Below, in pieces: positions 44,212 to 55,275 of a DNA stretch of 64,000 bases. The notes below the pieces were generated by a model. That model was given only the letters and a program-made list of their open reading frames with translations. It was not told where the DNA came from and ran no database searches. How positions within the stretch are numbered: position 1 is the first letter of the stretch; each line of letters begins with the position of its first letter. The position numbers and the translations under genes were made by a program. This stretch comes from Apoda limacodes (taxonomy: Eukaryota > Arthropoda > Insecta > Lepidoptera > Limacodidae), in the NCBI GenBank assembly GCA_946406115.1, contig OX291544.1:4650001-4714000 (forward strand), given 5' to 3'.

Positions 44212-46190
44212 TCAAAGATGAACCTTCCATTTTGTACACATCGTACTTGCCTGGCCAGCTTTGCAGTACTTGCATCTCTGATATCCGGTTATTTGCGGCC
44301 AATGGTCATATTTGTCATACCGGACATCATCACATGTTCGTTCAGATACCGGTTTTTTTATTTTTGCTTTGTCGGGAATTGCGTCTAAATTTTTCACTAT
44401 AACGTTTCGACATCGTTTCAGTAGGCCGCTGTAGATTTCATACCTAAAATCTTTTAGGCGATCCTGCTTTCTAGTGGTGTTGGTTATTTTATTGAGTCTC
44501 CGACGTAAAAGCCAAGCGTTGTTGATGCATATATCCAATAGCTGCGAGAAAATATTCATATACCACCTGTGCGATCTTATTCCAGTGCGATATAATGCAA
44601 TCAGCATGTCTGCCAAATCGACACCTCCCATGTGACGATTATAGTGGTTTAGTAAAGAATGAATCGTCAAATTGGTGTTCGGATCGTTCGAGCTAGGCAT
44701 TCGTTTTTTGCATACTCTGTGCGCTAGTCAGTCGTCATTAATCTGTGCGCAACGTCGAGGCTGTTGTTTTATCGATCTTATTGGGATAATTTATAATTAA
44801 GTTCGGTTTGCGTGAAACAACCTACACATTCACAACATATACAGATACCACACCACATATTCAGACAAAACATTATACAAACAACTGACTCCAAAATTGG
44901 GTAAGTCCTTATAATTTTCCTTACGGCCTACGTGTGGCCTTTTTAGTAAACAATAGTCTTTAACAATTTTTGGACATTTTACATCAACACGAGATTTTGC
45001 TTCTTTGCTGAATCGCTTTATATTTTTGACAGGGTATGCATCATCATAAGAACTCACCAGTGTGACCTGTTTATTATCAAACCACTTGACAATACTAAGT
45101 TTATTTTTATTACAAACAACCTGCCAGAAGGCACCTCTTCCTTTCTTTTTCAAAGCCTTTTCAGTTAGTAGTTCAGTAGCAGCATCTTTGAGTCTATTTT
45201 GTCTAATTTTTCCTAAACTAAATATACCATAATTTTCCCTCAACATATGTACCAGCTCCAAGGAAGTAAAAAAATTGTCAAAATACACCGCACTTGCTTT
45301 ATTTTTTAAAATCTTAGATAAAGCTAAAACTATTTTATTTCCAAAACCCATAGTCTGTTCCTCTTCAGTAAATGTAATGCCTCTAAAAGTGTCATCTCCC
45401 GCGTATAGCAAGAAGTCATAAATGATGCCAGATACACCGGCTCTGACTAAGTTCTTGAAACCCCATTTACAAGGCTTATTTGGGTTATATTGACGACGAC
45501 TTCCTGCTTTCTTCCCTTTGTACGTAATAACCATTTCGTTGATACTAAAAGCATTCTCTTCTTCTACGGATAAACACTGTGTTCAAATATGATCAATTAC
45601 AGGACGTACTTTATCATATCTATCTGATATATCGGCTTCAGAATTATTGGTAAAATGTAAAAATCGCCTGATTTGTTTAAATCTTTTTAGGAACATTACA
45701 TCTTTATAATCTTTATTGCCAAAAAGTCTAGTATTTCTTCCCTTAAAATTGTTATGGATCTTCTTGTTCTTTGTACGCTATATAAATTTGTGTGGGTGGT
45801 AATAATATCTTATAAGTCTTCAGTAAAAATCTATAAAAATAATCTAAAGGTGACTAATCAGATGGTACATTTTCCAAAAATGTAGGTCCTGCTATTTCAG
45901 CCTTGTGTTGAAATTGTGCTTTTTGCCAACGAAAAGATAAATTAATTCTTCTGCTACACTGTCTTTATATTTTTCGAGAAACAATGGCAGGAGCTTTGCG
46001 TTTCATTTTTTGCGCGTCAAAGGTGTTTTGACAGGCGAGAATGCAAGTGGTTGATTTGAAGGCAAAGATGAAATTGAGGGTAGAGCGTCATAATTACTTT
46101 CTGATAGATTAGGAAATACCTGAGTAAGAATAGGTGTAAGAAGCACTTCGGTTGATAGAAGCGGAGCACCAATGTTTCAAAATCAAGTTT
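44212..46190 (-). pseudogene. piggyBac-type transposase pseudogene
   Basis: Two frames give the DDE domain. At 44830-45534 are GDDTFRGITF (first catalytic Asp region, near 45395) and VYFDNFFTSLELV (second, near 45275). At 44212-44700 are NRHMGGVDLADM (third, near 44620) and the C-terminal cysteine-rich zinc motif CKYCKAGQAS. Upstream of 45534 the same frame continues through a SVEEENAFS block but meets a TGA at 45583-45585. Further N-terminal matches lie in other frames up to about 46190. A 312-base insertion separates the second and third catalytic blocks. All three aspartates can be seen, so decay is moderate. TTAA ends were not located. Confidence 0.88.
44646..44957. mobile_element. Unclassified 312-base insertion within the piggyBac transposase
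   Basis: Family similarity stops after a KIVKDY block and resumes at HYNRHMGG, and these are adjacent in intact transposases. The intervening DNA is bracketed by ATAGT at 44641-44645 and 44953-44957, a possible five-base target duplication. TTTAGTAAA occurs directly repeated just inside both ends. It has no inverted ends, so it is not an ordinary MITE. Confidence 0.55.
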
Positions 46191-46619
46191 TTTTTTCCAC
46201 TGCGTGCGCTGCGTAAACGGTTAGAGTTACGCAAAAATCAAATATGACAGAATTGTTCCCCTTTGAAATTTCTAAAGAAAAGTCCGCCACAGTATATGTC
46301 TATCTTTTATGGTCTGCTTACTATACCCTTTTTTATACTAACCAAATTTGTTCCAAAATAATGCATTATTTGCGAATATGTTTTTATAAACATGATATTA
46401 ATCCTTATTCTTATAAATACGTTATTCACTACAAGTATTTAATTTAAAACGAAATTGCCATTTACATCATTCGATTTCAATGAATATCTTAGGAGATATC
46501 GCAGTTTTAAAATAAAATCGCAGCAAAATAATAATAAAGTACTGCGCGCGCATTTATGATGTGCAAGGCCGGCGGGCAGTCATGAGGGGGAAGGGCGGTA
46601 CAAAGTCGCGGGTTAAAGT
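46191..46619. other. Non-coding stretch, no gene recognised
   Basis: AT-rich. The frame at 46244-46447 is tyrosine/leucine-rich and unsupported. GCGCGCGC occurs near 46544. Confidence 0.4.
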
Positions 46620-46990
46620 TAGCATTACTCGAAAGTAACTATGACTGACTGATCTATCAACGCACAGCTCCAACCACTGAACGGATCGAGCTGAAATTCA
46701 GCACACATATCGCTATTATGATGTAAGTGTGCGCTAAGAAAGGATTTTCCAAAACTCACCCCCTAAACTGGGGTTCAAAGTTTGTATTGAGCACCAAGAT
46801 CGCGAGGTTAATATATTAGCTAATTAATTTAAAGTAGTTAATTATTTATTATTTTTGAAAAAGAGAGAGAGAGACAGAGGGAAAGAGGGAGAGAGAACGT
46901 CGTATGAGTAGGTTTTTTTCTTTAATTTATATATAACCAAATTTAGGGCGGGCGAAGCCGCTGGCAAAAGCTTGTGTGTATTATAAATGG
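46620..46990. repeat. Dispersed repeat fragment with GA-rich tract
   Basis: It contains GCTCCAACCACTGAACGGAT, GAGCTGAAATTCAGCACACA, a GAGAGAGAGA-type tract (46860-46895) and GGGCGGGCGAAGCCGCTGGC. This combination is common in lepidopteran dispersed repeats. Ends were not defined. Confidence 0.4.
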
Positions 46991-47714
46991 AATATAACTT
47001 TGTGGTTTGGCCTAATTCCTGCAACTCATGATTAAGGTTTCCGTTTGAGAGCTAATCGGGCTATTGAATCAAAATCCACTGCGATTAAATTAGCCGTTAT
47101 TTTATTTAAAAAAACTACTTATAATTATTATTTTATTCAAATAATAATTTTAATAGTACTACTGTAAGTTCATGTGATATAGTCACATGAAACCAATAAT
47201 ATACCAAGCGCTTATGCGTATAGTTTTTTACGATCTAGAATTAATAGCAAAGTTTGACACTTACGAATATAGGTAAATGTAGAGTTGGTACAGACTCTTT
47301 GTTAAGTTTATTTTGTTTTTTCGCGTTTACATTAAAACAATCCGCCTTGTAATGTATGCTGCATACAGTGCTATGTTTCGTGGGAAACAACGACTCCTCT
47401 CTGCGCACGACTAATACCCATTTTCTTTTTCTATCCGGACTACTAGGAAACCTACAAAGATCGGACAAAAAGATCATGATTTGATGTTTATACAAATAGG
47501 CTAATAAAATTGAAATAAGAAAAACTGGCCAAAAGCAATACACAAATTAACTTCGCATGTTTTAGAATGAGAACTATTAGGGTTATCTAAAAACTTATAA
47601 AGTCATTTTGTTTAAAACAATAAGCATAATGACTACATTTGAATTATAAGACCGTCATATAGATTTATAAATAATAATAGGAAACTTATTTTTTTTATAA
47701 TAAAGGAATAAATA
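46991..47714. other. Non-coding stretch, no confirmed gene
   Basis: AT-rich. A 100-residue minus frame (47241-47543) has a short segment (VLVVRREESLFPTKHSTVCS, then IHYKADCF) that recalls a THAP-type zinc finger. It lacks the rest of that domain and is not called. Confidence 0.35.
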
Positions 47715-47790
47715 ATAAATATTGGTGGACATTACACACAGCGCCATCTGGTTTGAAGCTAAGTAAAGCTAGTGTTGATAGGTACATTGA
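47715..47790 (-). mobile_element. SINE fragment, minus strand
   Basis: GGACATTACACACAGCGCCA followed by TCTGGTTTGAAGCTAAGTAA is the reverse complement of the SINE body block with the GACGGCGCTGTG core. AATAAATAATAAATATT precedes it as on the other copies. Confidence 0.7.
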
Positions 47791-48399
47791 GCCAAAATAT
47801 GGCGTGACGTTACGCCTAGGTACAGTTTACAGTTAGTTTTTATTTCACGAGTCCCCGCTTCTAAACTGACACAATTTATGTATTTTTTTATATTTTGAAA
47901 AAGCAAAAAATACGTGTCCAATATTTTCTTACTATATAACTGACGGACTAAACAAAAATTTTCGTACCCCGGCATTTACAAAACTCTAACAGAGTTTTGT
48001 AAATACTGTCTTAATATTTGTAGATTTTTACAACTTAGGCGGAAAGTTAGATATTGGTATTTATTCTTAGATTATTTTAGGTTATTTTATTTTTAAAAAA
48101 TAATTTAGATTTAGTTTCAAATAATAATTTTAGTTGTTATAAAATATTTTATGTTATTTAAAACTTGTATGATTCAGAATACAATATAAATATTAAATGA
48201 TCAGCTTCAAAAGCAATAACTCGCTAAGAAATAATTAAAGAAACATCAAATACTTTCCTTTTTTTGTTTAAATCAAATTTTCTGGTTTTCGTTGAAAGAA
48301 AAGCAGATTATGACACTCGTTTACAATGATTCCTGCTGTACCCGTAATTAACGAATTATGTTATCTTTAGAGAGATAAAATTTTATTTAAACGGTCATA
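47791..48399. other. Non-coding stretch, no gene recognised
   Basis: AT-rich. A small palindrome TTTACAAAACTCTAACAGAG with its complement TTTTGTAAA lies near 47976-48004. Confidence 0.4.
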
Positions 48400-48520
48400 A
48401 GCGCTTAAGTAATGCCACTGGTGAAGCGTGCTGCGTTCATAAGCTACGGTAACTGCTTCGTATTAGGCGGGCTGTCAACTTGTTTGACACCCTGGTGGTA
48501 AAAAAAAAAAAAAAAAAGGA
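48400..48520 (+). repeat. LINE/SINE 3' tail with long poly(A)
   Basis: GTATTAGGCGGGCTGTCAAC and TTGTTTGACACCCTGGTGGT run straight into an A tract of about 17 bases at about 48500-48517. The clean poly(A) suggests this is among the younger tail copies. Confidence 0.7.
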
Positions 48521-49617
48521 ACACGTGACACCAATTTTTTGAATTGATGAAAAATGACGGAGTCGTAATCCTCTGACTTACGTATTTGTAGATAATTATC
48601 AGGGTTTCGTTTTATCTAATTGGCTAGGTAACCCTAAAAATATGAAAATCCTATTTTATTGATTTATATTTAGCTAAACCTCTTTAATATTTATTATTAA
48701 TGATTAAAATTAATTAATATTGAATTAACAAATAATGAACAACGGATATTGCAAATGTCGATAAGTGTATCGATGTTTGTCTATCCCTAACCATTCCGTG
48801 GACTTATCAGTTAAGCCGACCAATTTTTGAAGAAGTATTGAGTGTGCAATGAACCTATTTTACTTGGCTGGATTAATTTGTTCATTTGCGTAAAAATTTG
48901 TATTTACTTGACAAATTACTATTAAAACAAATCAAAAATGTACTTATTTGTGAAAAGAAACGTTTTTTGTTTTACTGCTGTAGTTTTGACACCGTTTCAC
49001 GGCACATTTCGTCATTTTGTCGAGACGTTTTCCTCGCGAGCTCGCGCGTAATACTGATAACCGAAATGTCGAGTTGGTCAAACTTTCATCGTATGTGGCT
49101 AGAGGGGAAAGGCGAAAACTTTGTAAAGTCGCGTCCATTTCTATATCGTCCTTGGTCCTAACTCTACCCTGGTTCAACATCTGAAATGGTGATGTTGACA
49201 CTGAGCTAAGTCATGATCCACAACATCGCTCGTCTCTAACACAGTAATATAAATCCACAAAATATGAAATATAATTATAAAATTTACACATAGTATTTCC
49301 CAATAGGAAATACACTCCACTATAAAATCATAGTAATAATATAACTAAAACTGCTTATTGGGAAGCGAGAGAATATCCAGAGGCTCGTCGCCGCCATAAC
49401 TCAGCAAAAGTGAATTATGGATGTCGGCGACAACGTCGCGCGCAGGACTCCGCAGTCCTGCTGCGTGATGAATAGACCCTGAGAACAACTGGGTTATCAA
49501 TTCGAAAATGATAGAATATAAATAAATAAATAATAATAATAAACAAAAAAACTGCCAATGTTCAATAAACTGTCAATGTACCAATGTAGGTGTATTGAGT
49601 GTATATTTTATGTAACG
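48521..49617. other. Non-coding stretch, mixed composition
   Basis: A more balanced segment at about 48990-49200 carries overlapping frames on both strands (91 and 85 residues) without recognisable domains. A CG-rich patch, GTCGGCGACAACGTCGCGCG, lies near 49422-49441. Nothing is supported as a gene. Confidence 0.35.
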
Positions 49618-49883
49618 ACCATAGACTTCGAGTTCTGTAATAATATAATATGGGCTGCGCAACAGCCTCACAAAAATAACTATCCTTTAAAAAAATACAA
49701 AACAAAACTGTGGTCTCTTTTCCCTTTCTAGTAACGTCCGTTATTTTGTTTGTATATGTTTATTAAAACCAGTTAGAAAGAGACAATATACCGCAAGTTT
49801 GCTTCGTTTCTGTCACACTTTTGCGACAACTTTTATTTAACAGCTGGCTAAGAAATGTGCTAATCAGTACTCTGTGTCTATGA
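49618..49883. mobile_element. MITE family A, copy 3
   Basis: It starts CCATAGACTTCGAGTTCTGT and ends CTCTGTGTCTATGATGG, giving the clearest inverted CATAGAC termini of the family. Internal GGGCTGCGCAACAGCCTCAC and AGTTAGAAAGAGACAATATA match the other copies. Confidence 0.75.
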
Positions 49884-50504
49884 TGGAGACTAATAATATA
49901 CCTTAGTCCACGCGGTGTTATACATACAACACAATTTAAGAGCATGAGAAGTGAAAAATTGATTTGATGTCGAAATTGCCATGAGTCTTCAGAAATATCT
50001 TAATACAAGTTTACTACAATCTATAAAGCTGACATAAACTCCTCTTGACATACTGAATATTTAAGAAATTGAAATTTCATTTCAAAATTTAATAAAGCTT
50101 TGAGTACCTCCGCAAAGGCATTATAGGTGGAGAGAACGGAGGAGAGAACAATATAACGCCACGTTACGTCTCACGAACGGCATTATTCTGAATCGTTAGT
50201 TTCTAATTTGAATATTAATAACACCGTAATGGAACTCGAGGACTTCAATTCGTCATATACATTAAAACAACGCTTATTGATATCATGCAAAATATTTAAA
50301 TTTGTAATTTGCACACTCGTTACAATTCTGTGCGCTAACTATTAATAAAATAAAATAAGAAATATTAGTGATATATAAAAAACTGTAAACAGATTTTGTT
50401 ACGATTAATTTTCCTTGGGAATATTATTTAAACTTACAATTATAAGGTTACAATATTTTCACTTTGTAACTTAGCAAATACTACTTTAAAACCTTACATT
50501 TGGC
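49884..50504. other. Non-coding stretch, no gene recognised
   Basis: AT-rich, no supported frame or repeat. Confidence 0.4.
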
Positions 50505-50956
50505 TTGAAATTCCGGGTTGTTACCCTGTGTCCAACTATTCTGTCCAACTAGTTGTACAAACAAGGATTTTTTTTCCCCGTAGTCCAACTAAATAGTTGA
50601 ACATTGGAAAACCGAAATTTACAGTGCCCGTTGTACAACTGCATGGCCAGTTGGACCACTGCCCCAAAATGATAAAATTAAAGCTTTTAACCGACTTTAA
50701 AAACGGAGGTTCTCAAATGAGGTTTTCGTGACGGTTTTATAATGAATTAAACATTATTCCTTTTTAACCGACTTTTATAAGAATGGAAGTTGTTCTAGTT
50801 AAAAAACGTCAAGTGTGAGTCTGATTTGCCCACTGAGGGTTTAATACGGAATATAAATACTTACCAAAACTTTTTAACCAAATTCAATTGAAAACAAGGT
50901 TTTGCACTCAAAATCTTAAAGCTTTATTCCAAGTGATAGTTTTAAAATGGCTACCA

Positions 50957-51592
50957 ATATCTCCAAAACTATTGATTGAAGACTAGAAGTTTCTTTACAG
51001 AAGAAATAGATCTTATCAAGAACTTCGTTTCGAATGACAGCTGTCAAACTAGAAAGTGCTATATCTCCAAAACTATTGATTGAAGACTAGAAGTTTCTTT
51101 ACAGAAGAAATAGATCTCATCAAGAACTTCGTTTTGAATGACAGCTGTCAAACTAGAAAGTGCTATATCTCCGTAACTATTAATCGTAGACTAGTTGCTT
51201 CTGTACAGAAGTGATAGATCTCATCAAGATCTTCGTTTCGGATGGCAGCTGTCAAACTAGATAGTGCTATATCTCCAAAACTATTGATCTTAGACTAGTA
51301 GTTTCTGTACAGAAATGATAGATCTCATCAAAATCTTAGTTTCGGATGACAGCTGTCAACCTAGAATGTGCTATATCTCCAAAACTATCGATCATAGACT
51401 AGTAGTTTCTTTACAGAAGTGATAGATCTCATCAAAATCTTCGTTTCGGATGGCAGCTGTCAAACTAGATAGTGCTATATCTCCAAAACTATTGATCGTA
51501 GACTAGTAGTTTCTTTACAGAAGTGATAGATCTCATCAAGATCTTCGTTTCGAATGACAGCTGTCAAACTAAAAAGTGCTATATCTCCGTAA
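50957..51592 (+). repeat. Left 104-base satellite array, six units
   Basis: ATATCTCC begins units at 50957, 51061, 51165, 51269, 51373, 51477 and 51581, each step exactly 104. The seventh start breaks off after about a dozen bases. Each unit has a CTATTGATT stretch, TACAGAA, AGATCT and the palindrome TGACAGCTGTCA or a one-base variant (TGGCAGCTGTCA in units three and five). Confidence 0.95.
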
Positions 51593-52595
51593 GATATATG
51601 AATATATATATTTATCTCAGGAGTTACTAACTAGCTTTATTTAAATCTCGTCACAGAATTGAGGACTTCTTATAGGTTCACACGGTGTGCCCTTTATGCG
51701 CTCTGAAAAACTATAGGCAAGTAAAAAATTACTTAAGCTTTTTTTAATTTAACTACTCACATTGTAAAGCTTGCAGGAAGATGTATTTATTAGTTGATTC
51801 ACTACAATATAATGTTTTTTTGTAGTCTTACAAAGAATAATTATGGATGCTGATAATAAACCACTATTTAGTTTTTAAAGCAACTTTATTTTACCATTGA
51901 TATCTAAATATGTGAATAAAGAGGGCTATATCTCCGAAATTATAATCGTAGCCTGGTAGTTAAACGTATTCATTCTAACTCCACATGGTACTACAGGAAC
52001 CGCTATTGGTATATTATTAATAAATCTCAAACACTAAAAAAATGGATAGTCATTTAAAGAAAGGGTATTAAAATAACAAAAACAAGTAAACAAGCCAACG
52101 TGTTACTGTTCATCTCTGCATAATCGCCCGAAGGCGCTGATACGGTTATTAAGGATGGTGGCTCGGCCCGCCTCGCACTTTGCCAATGTTTATTATTTGT
52201 TGTTATACTGTAGAGCTTACATTATCATTACTGCAAAATTAAACTTGTATGTGTTACTGTATTGACGATAGAGCAAAACAACGAAAATGACGCACGCGTT
52301 TCATGTATGGGGACACACCTTAAATTTCTACTTTTTAACTTCCTATTATATTTTAGATACCTAATTTAATTTAATAAAAATTTAAGGTTTACATCTATTT
52401 CGGTCTGAAAGGGCCCTTATATGGCCGGACAGACAGCGTAGGCTTAAGTAAAAAAGCACCGTAGGCACCCTATGGGTATGGAAAACTAAAAACGGACAAG
52501 TACACGCATTTAGTTAGGATTCCATAAAATAAATGGAATCTAAAAGAACTTGTAAACCGATACTGTTCAAAATTTAATTTCTATTGAAAGTATTT
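51593..52595. other. Central spacer of the foldback element
   Basis: About one kilobase that is not part of the inverted arms. The part at 52090-52500 resembles the interior of the AAAACCGGCCAAGTGC repeat family (GGCCGGACAGACAGCGTAGG, then a GCACCGTAGGCACCCTATGG-type end). No open frame is present. Confidence 0.6.
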
Positions 52596-53530
52596 GACAG
52601 CTGTCATTCGAAACGAAGATCTTGAATAGATCTAGCACTTCTATAAAGAAACTACTAGTCTATGATCGATAGTTACGGAGATATACCACTGTCTAGTTTG
52701 ACAGCTGTCATTCAAAACAAAGATCTTGATGATATCTATCACTTCTGTAAAGAAACCACTAGTCTACGATCAATAGTTTTGGAGATATAGCACTTTCTAG
52801 TTTGACAGCTGCCATCCGAAACGAAGATCTTGATGAGATCTATCTTTTCTGTTAAGAAACTACTAGTCTATGATCGATAGTTACGGAGATAAACCACTTT
52901 CTAGTTTGACAGCTGTCATTCAAAACGAAGATCTTGAATAGATCTAGCACTTCTGTAAAGAAACTACTAGTCTATGATCGATAGTTACGGAGATATACCA
53001 CTGTCTAGTTTGACAGCTGTCATTCAAAACAAAGATCTTGATGATATCTATCACTTCTGTAAAGAAACCACTAGTCTACGATCAATAGTTTTGGAGATAT
53101 AGCACTTTCTAGTTTGACAGCTGCCATCCGAAACGAAGATCTTGATGAGATCTATCTTTTCTGTTAAGAAACTACTAGTCTATGATCGATAGTTACGGAG
53201 ATAAACCTCTTTCTTGTTTGACAGCTGTCATTCGAAACGAAGATCTTGAATAGATCTAGCACTTCTGTAAAGAAACTACTAGTCTATGATCGATAGTTAC
53301 GGAGATATAGCACTTTCTAGTTTGACAGCTGTCATTCGAAACGAAGATCTTGAATAGATCTAGCACTTCTGTAAAGAAACTACTAGTCTATGATCGATAG
53401 TTACGGAGATATAGCACTTTCTAGTTTGACAGCTGTCATTCGAAACGAAGTTCTTGATAAGATCTATTTCTTCTGTAAAGAAACTTCTAGTCTTCAATCA
53501 ATAGTTTTGGAGATATTGGTAGCCATTTTA
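52596..53530 (-). repeat. Right 104-base satellite array, nine units, with a 312-base higher-order repeat
   Basis: GACAGCTG starts units at 52596, 52700, 52804, 52908, 53012, 53116, 53220, 53324 and 53428, all 104 apart and in reverse orientation to the left array. Units one to three (52596-52907) and four to six (52908-53219) repeat as a near-identical three-unit block. The shared variants are ACAAAGATC with GATGATATC in the second unit and CAGCTGCCATCC in the third. Units seven to nine are closer to one another. Confidence 0.95.
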
Positions 53531-53967
53531 AAACTATCACTTGGAATAAAGCTTTAAGATTTTGAGTGCAAAACCTTGTTTTCAATTGAATTTGGTTAAA
53601 AAGTTTTGGTAAGTATTTATATTCCGTATTAAACCCTCAGTGGGCAAATCAGACTCACACTTGACGTTTTTTAACTAGAACAACTTCCATTCTTATAAAA
53701 GTCGGTTAAAAAGGAATAATGTTTAATTCATTATAAAACCGTCACGAAAACCTCATTTGAGAACCTCCGTTTTTAAAGTCGGTTAAAAGCTTTAATTTTA
53801 TCATTTTGGGGCAGTGGTCCAACTGGCCATGCAGTTGTACAACGGGCACTGTAAATTTCGGTTTTCCAATGTTCAACTATTTAGTTGGACTACGGGGAAA
53901 AAAATTCCTTGTTTGTACAACTAGTTGGACAGAATAGTTGGACACAGGGGAAAAACCCGAAATTCCT

Positions 53968-55014
53968 ACCTAACACTAAACCACTTGACTATGGATCGCG
54001 GTATTGAAATCAAGGGCAATTTTCTTTGGGTATATTATTTAAACTTACTATTATAACAAGACCTTGTGCTTAAGTAGTGCTTAACAAGACCTTGGTACCA
54101 TACCTAGTTTGTAAGGAAAAAATAGTTTCAAGTAATAGTTAAATAGGATTTGATAAGTTTAATATATGTATTTTTCCATCAGCACACATCATAACTCTTG
54201 TATCACACAGTGCACACACTAAATAGTGTAACATTATTTTTTGCAGAACTCAATAACACTAGTGTAGAGCTGGGGGCGCTTTAAGTATTTTATTAACACA
54301 AACGTTATGACATGTTGGCATTGTAGACCTACGGCGTAGCAATGTAGCACAATTACGCTACTTATCTGCTACGTTACTAAGACTAGACGCCACTTTCTTT
54401 AGCATCAGTTATTTTAAAACTTAATACGAATTTAAATAATTTATAGAACAACAATTACGAAACGACAAGAAAGAGTTCCATAGAAAGAGAAAAATATTGA
54501 CAACAAAAAACAAAGATCCATTGGTACATAAACCAATACGTTACCGACTTTTTTACTGTTTCTTAGTTCATTATTGTCACTTCAGACTTCATTTTTTGAA
54601 CATTTTTATTTCAGTTTTTTTTATTGGATGAAACTAAGTTCTGCTATGTGTTTGTCGGTGCTATATTCAGATCTTTTATCATTTTTTTATTTTAAATTTT
54701 GATCAAATATGGCGTCTATTTTTTTTTTACAAAAATAACAATCAATTCGATAAAGCTATGACCTATTGAGTTTTGATGGTGCTATATTTAAATTTTTTAT
54801 TAGTTTCTTTGAAATACTAGATGACAGATCTCATATAAGATTCCTCTATATCAATTCAAACAAAGAAAAATTAGACCATTTTTTTAAAAATTAAGTGGAA
54901 ATTATAATCTGCCTTTATGGAGGTGAGGTTTAAGGAGGTGACATATAATATGCTGAGATTCTTCAATCTATCCAAACCTTAATCTCATTGTCTTTTTCTT
55001 GATAGAGTGTATAA
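53968..55014. other. Non-coding stretch, no gene recognised
   Basis: AT-rich with scattered T-runs. No supported frame or repeat. Confidence 0.4.
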
Positions 55015-55275
55015 TATCTATGTATTGACAAAAAAGAATATTAGTATTTTCATCCGTTGTCTAGTGCCCATAGGTCAAGCACAGGCCTTGCTTAATTTGC
55101 GACCATACGGCGCGGTGTGAGATGTTTGCGACCAAACGGCGTAGTGTTAGATGTTTGCGACTAGACGGCGCAGTGTGAGATGTTTGCGATCAGACGGCGC
55201 GGTCTGAGATGTCTACGACCAGATGGCACGATATGAGATATTTGCCACCAAACGACGCGGTGTGAGATGTCAGGA
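55015..55275 (+). mobile_element. SINE fragment with internal 29-base tandem amplification
   Basis: The 5' part matches the SINE body (TGTATTGACAAAAAAGAATA, ATCCGTTGTCTAGTGCCCAT, CAGGCCTTGCTTAATTTG). The block normally present once, with GACGGCGCTGTGTGAGATGT-like sequence, then occurs six times. Units start at 55098, 55127, 55156, 55185, 55214 and 55243, exactly 29 apart. They have diverged from each other by several bases, so the amplification is not recent. Confidence 0.85.

Larger units (their letters stand above)
50505..53967. mobile_element. 3.46-kb foldback transposon with tandem-array arms
   Basis: The outer sequence starting CCCTGTGTCCAACTATTCTG (about 50524) reappears as its reverse complement ending near 53950. 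The first 430 bases of the two arms are almost identical. Imperfect inversion extends outward through GGAATTTCGGG-type sequence to about 50505 and 53967. Inside, each arm continues as an array of 104-base units in opposite orientations. The arms include the dispersed GAGGGTTTAATACGGAAT block (a relative of the AAAACCGGCCAAGTGC family). The termini hold several copies of GTCCAACTA/GTTGTACAA in both orientations, possible transposase sites. There is no coding capacity, so it must depend on an enzyme supplied elsewhere. The target duplication was not resolved. Confidence 0.88.

Noticed and set aside
44140..44388. Plus-strand 82-residue frame
   Set aside because: It is the antisense shadow of the piggyBac C-terminus.
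47241..47543. THAP-like zinc finger protein
   Set aside because: Only a short central stretch resembles the domain. The leading C-x-C and following P-box cannot be found, so evidence is too thin.
50957..53530. CRISPR-like or prophage-type array
   Set aside because: The 104-base units are continuous tandem repeats inside an inverted-repeat transposon, with no cas genes.
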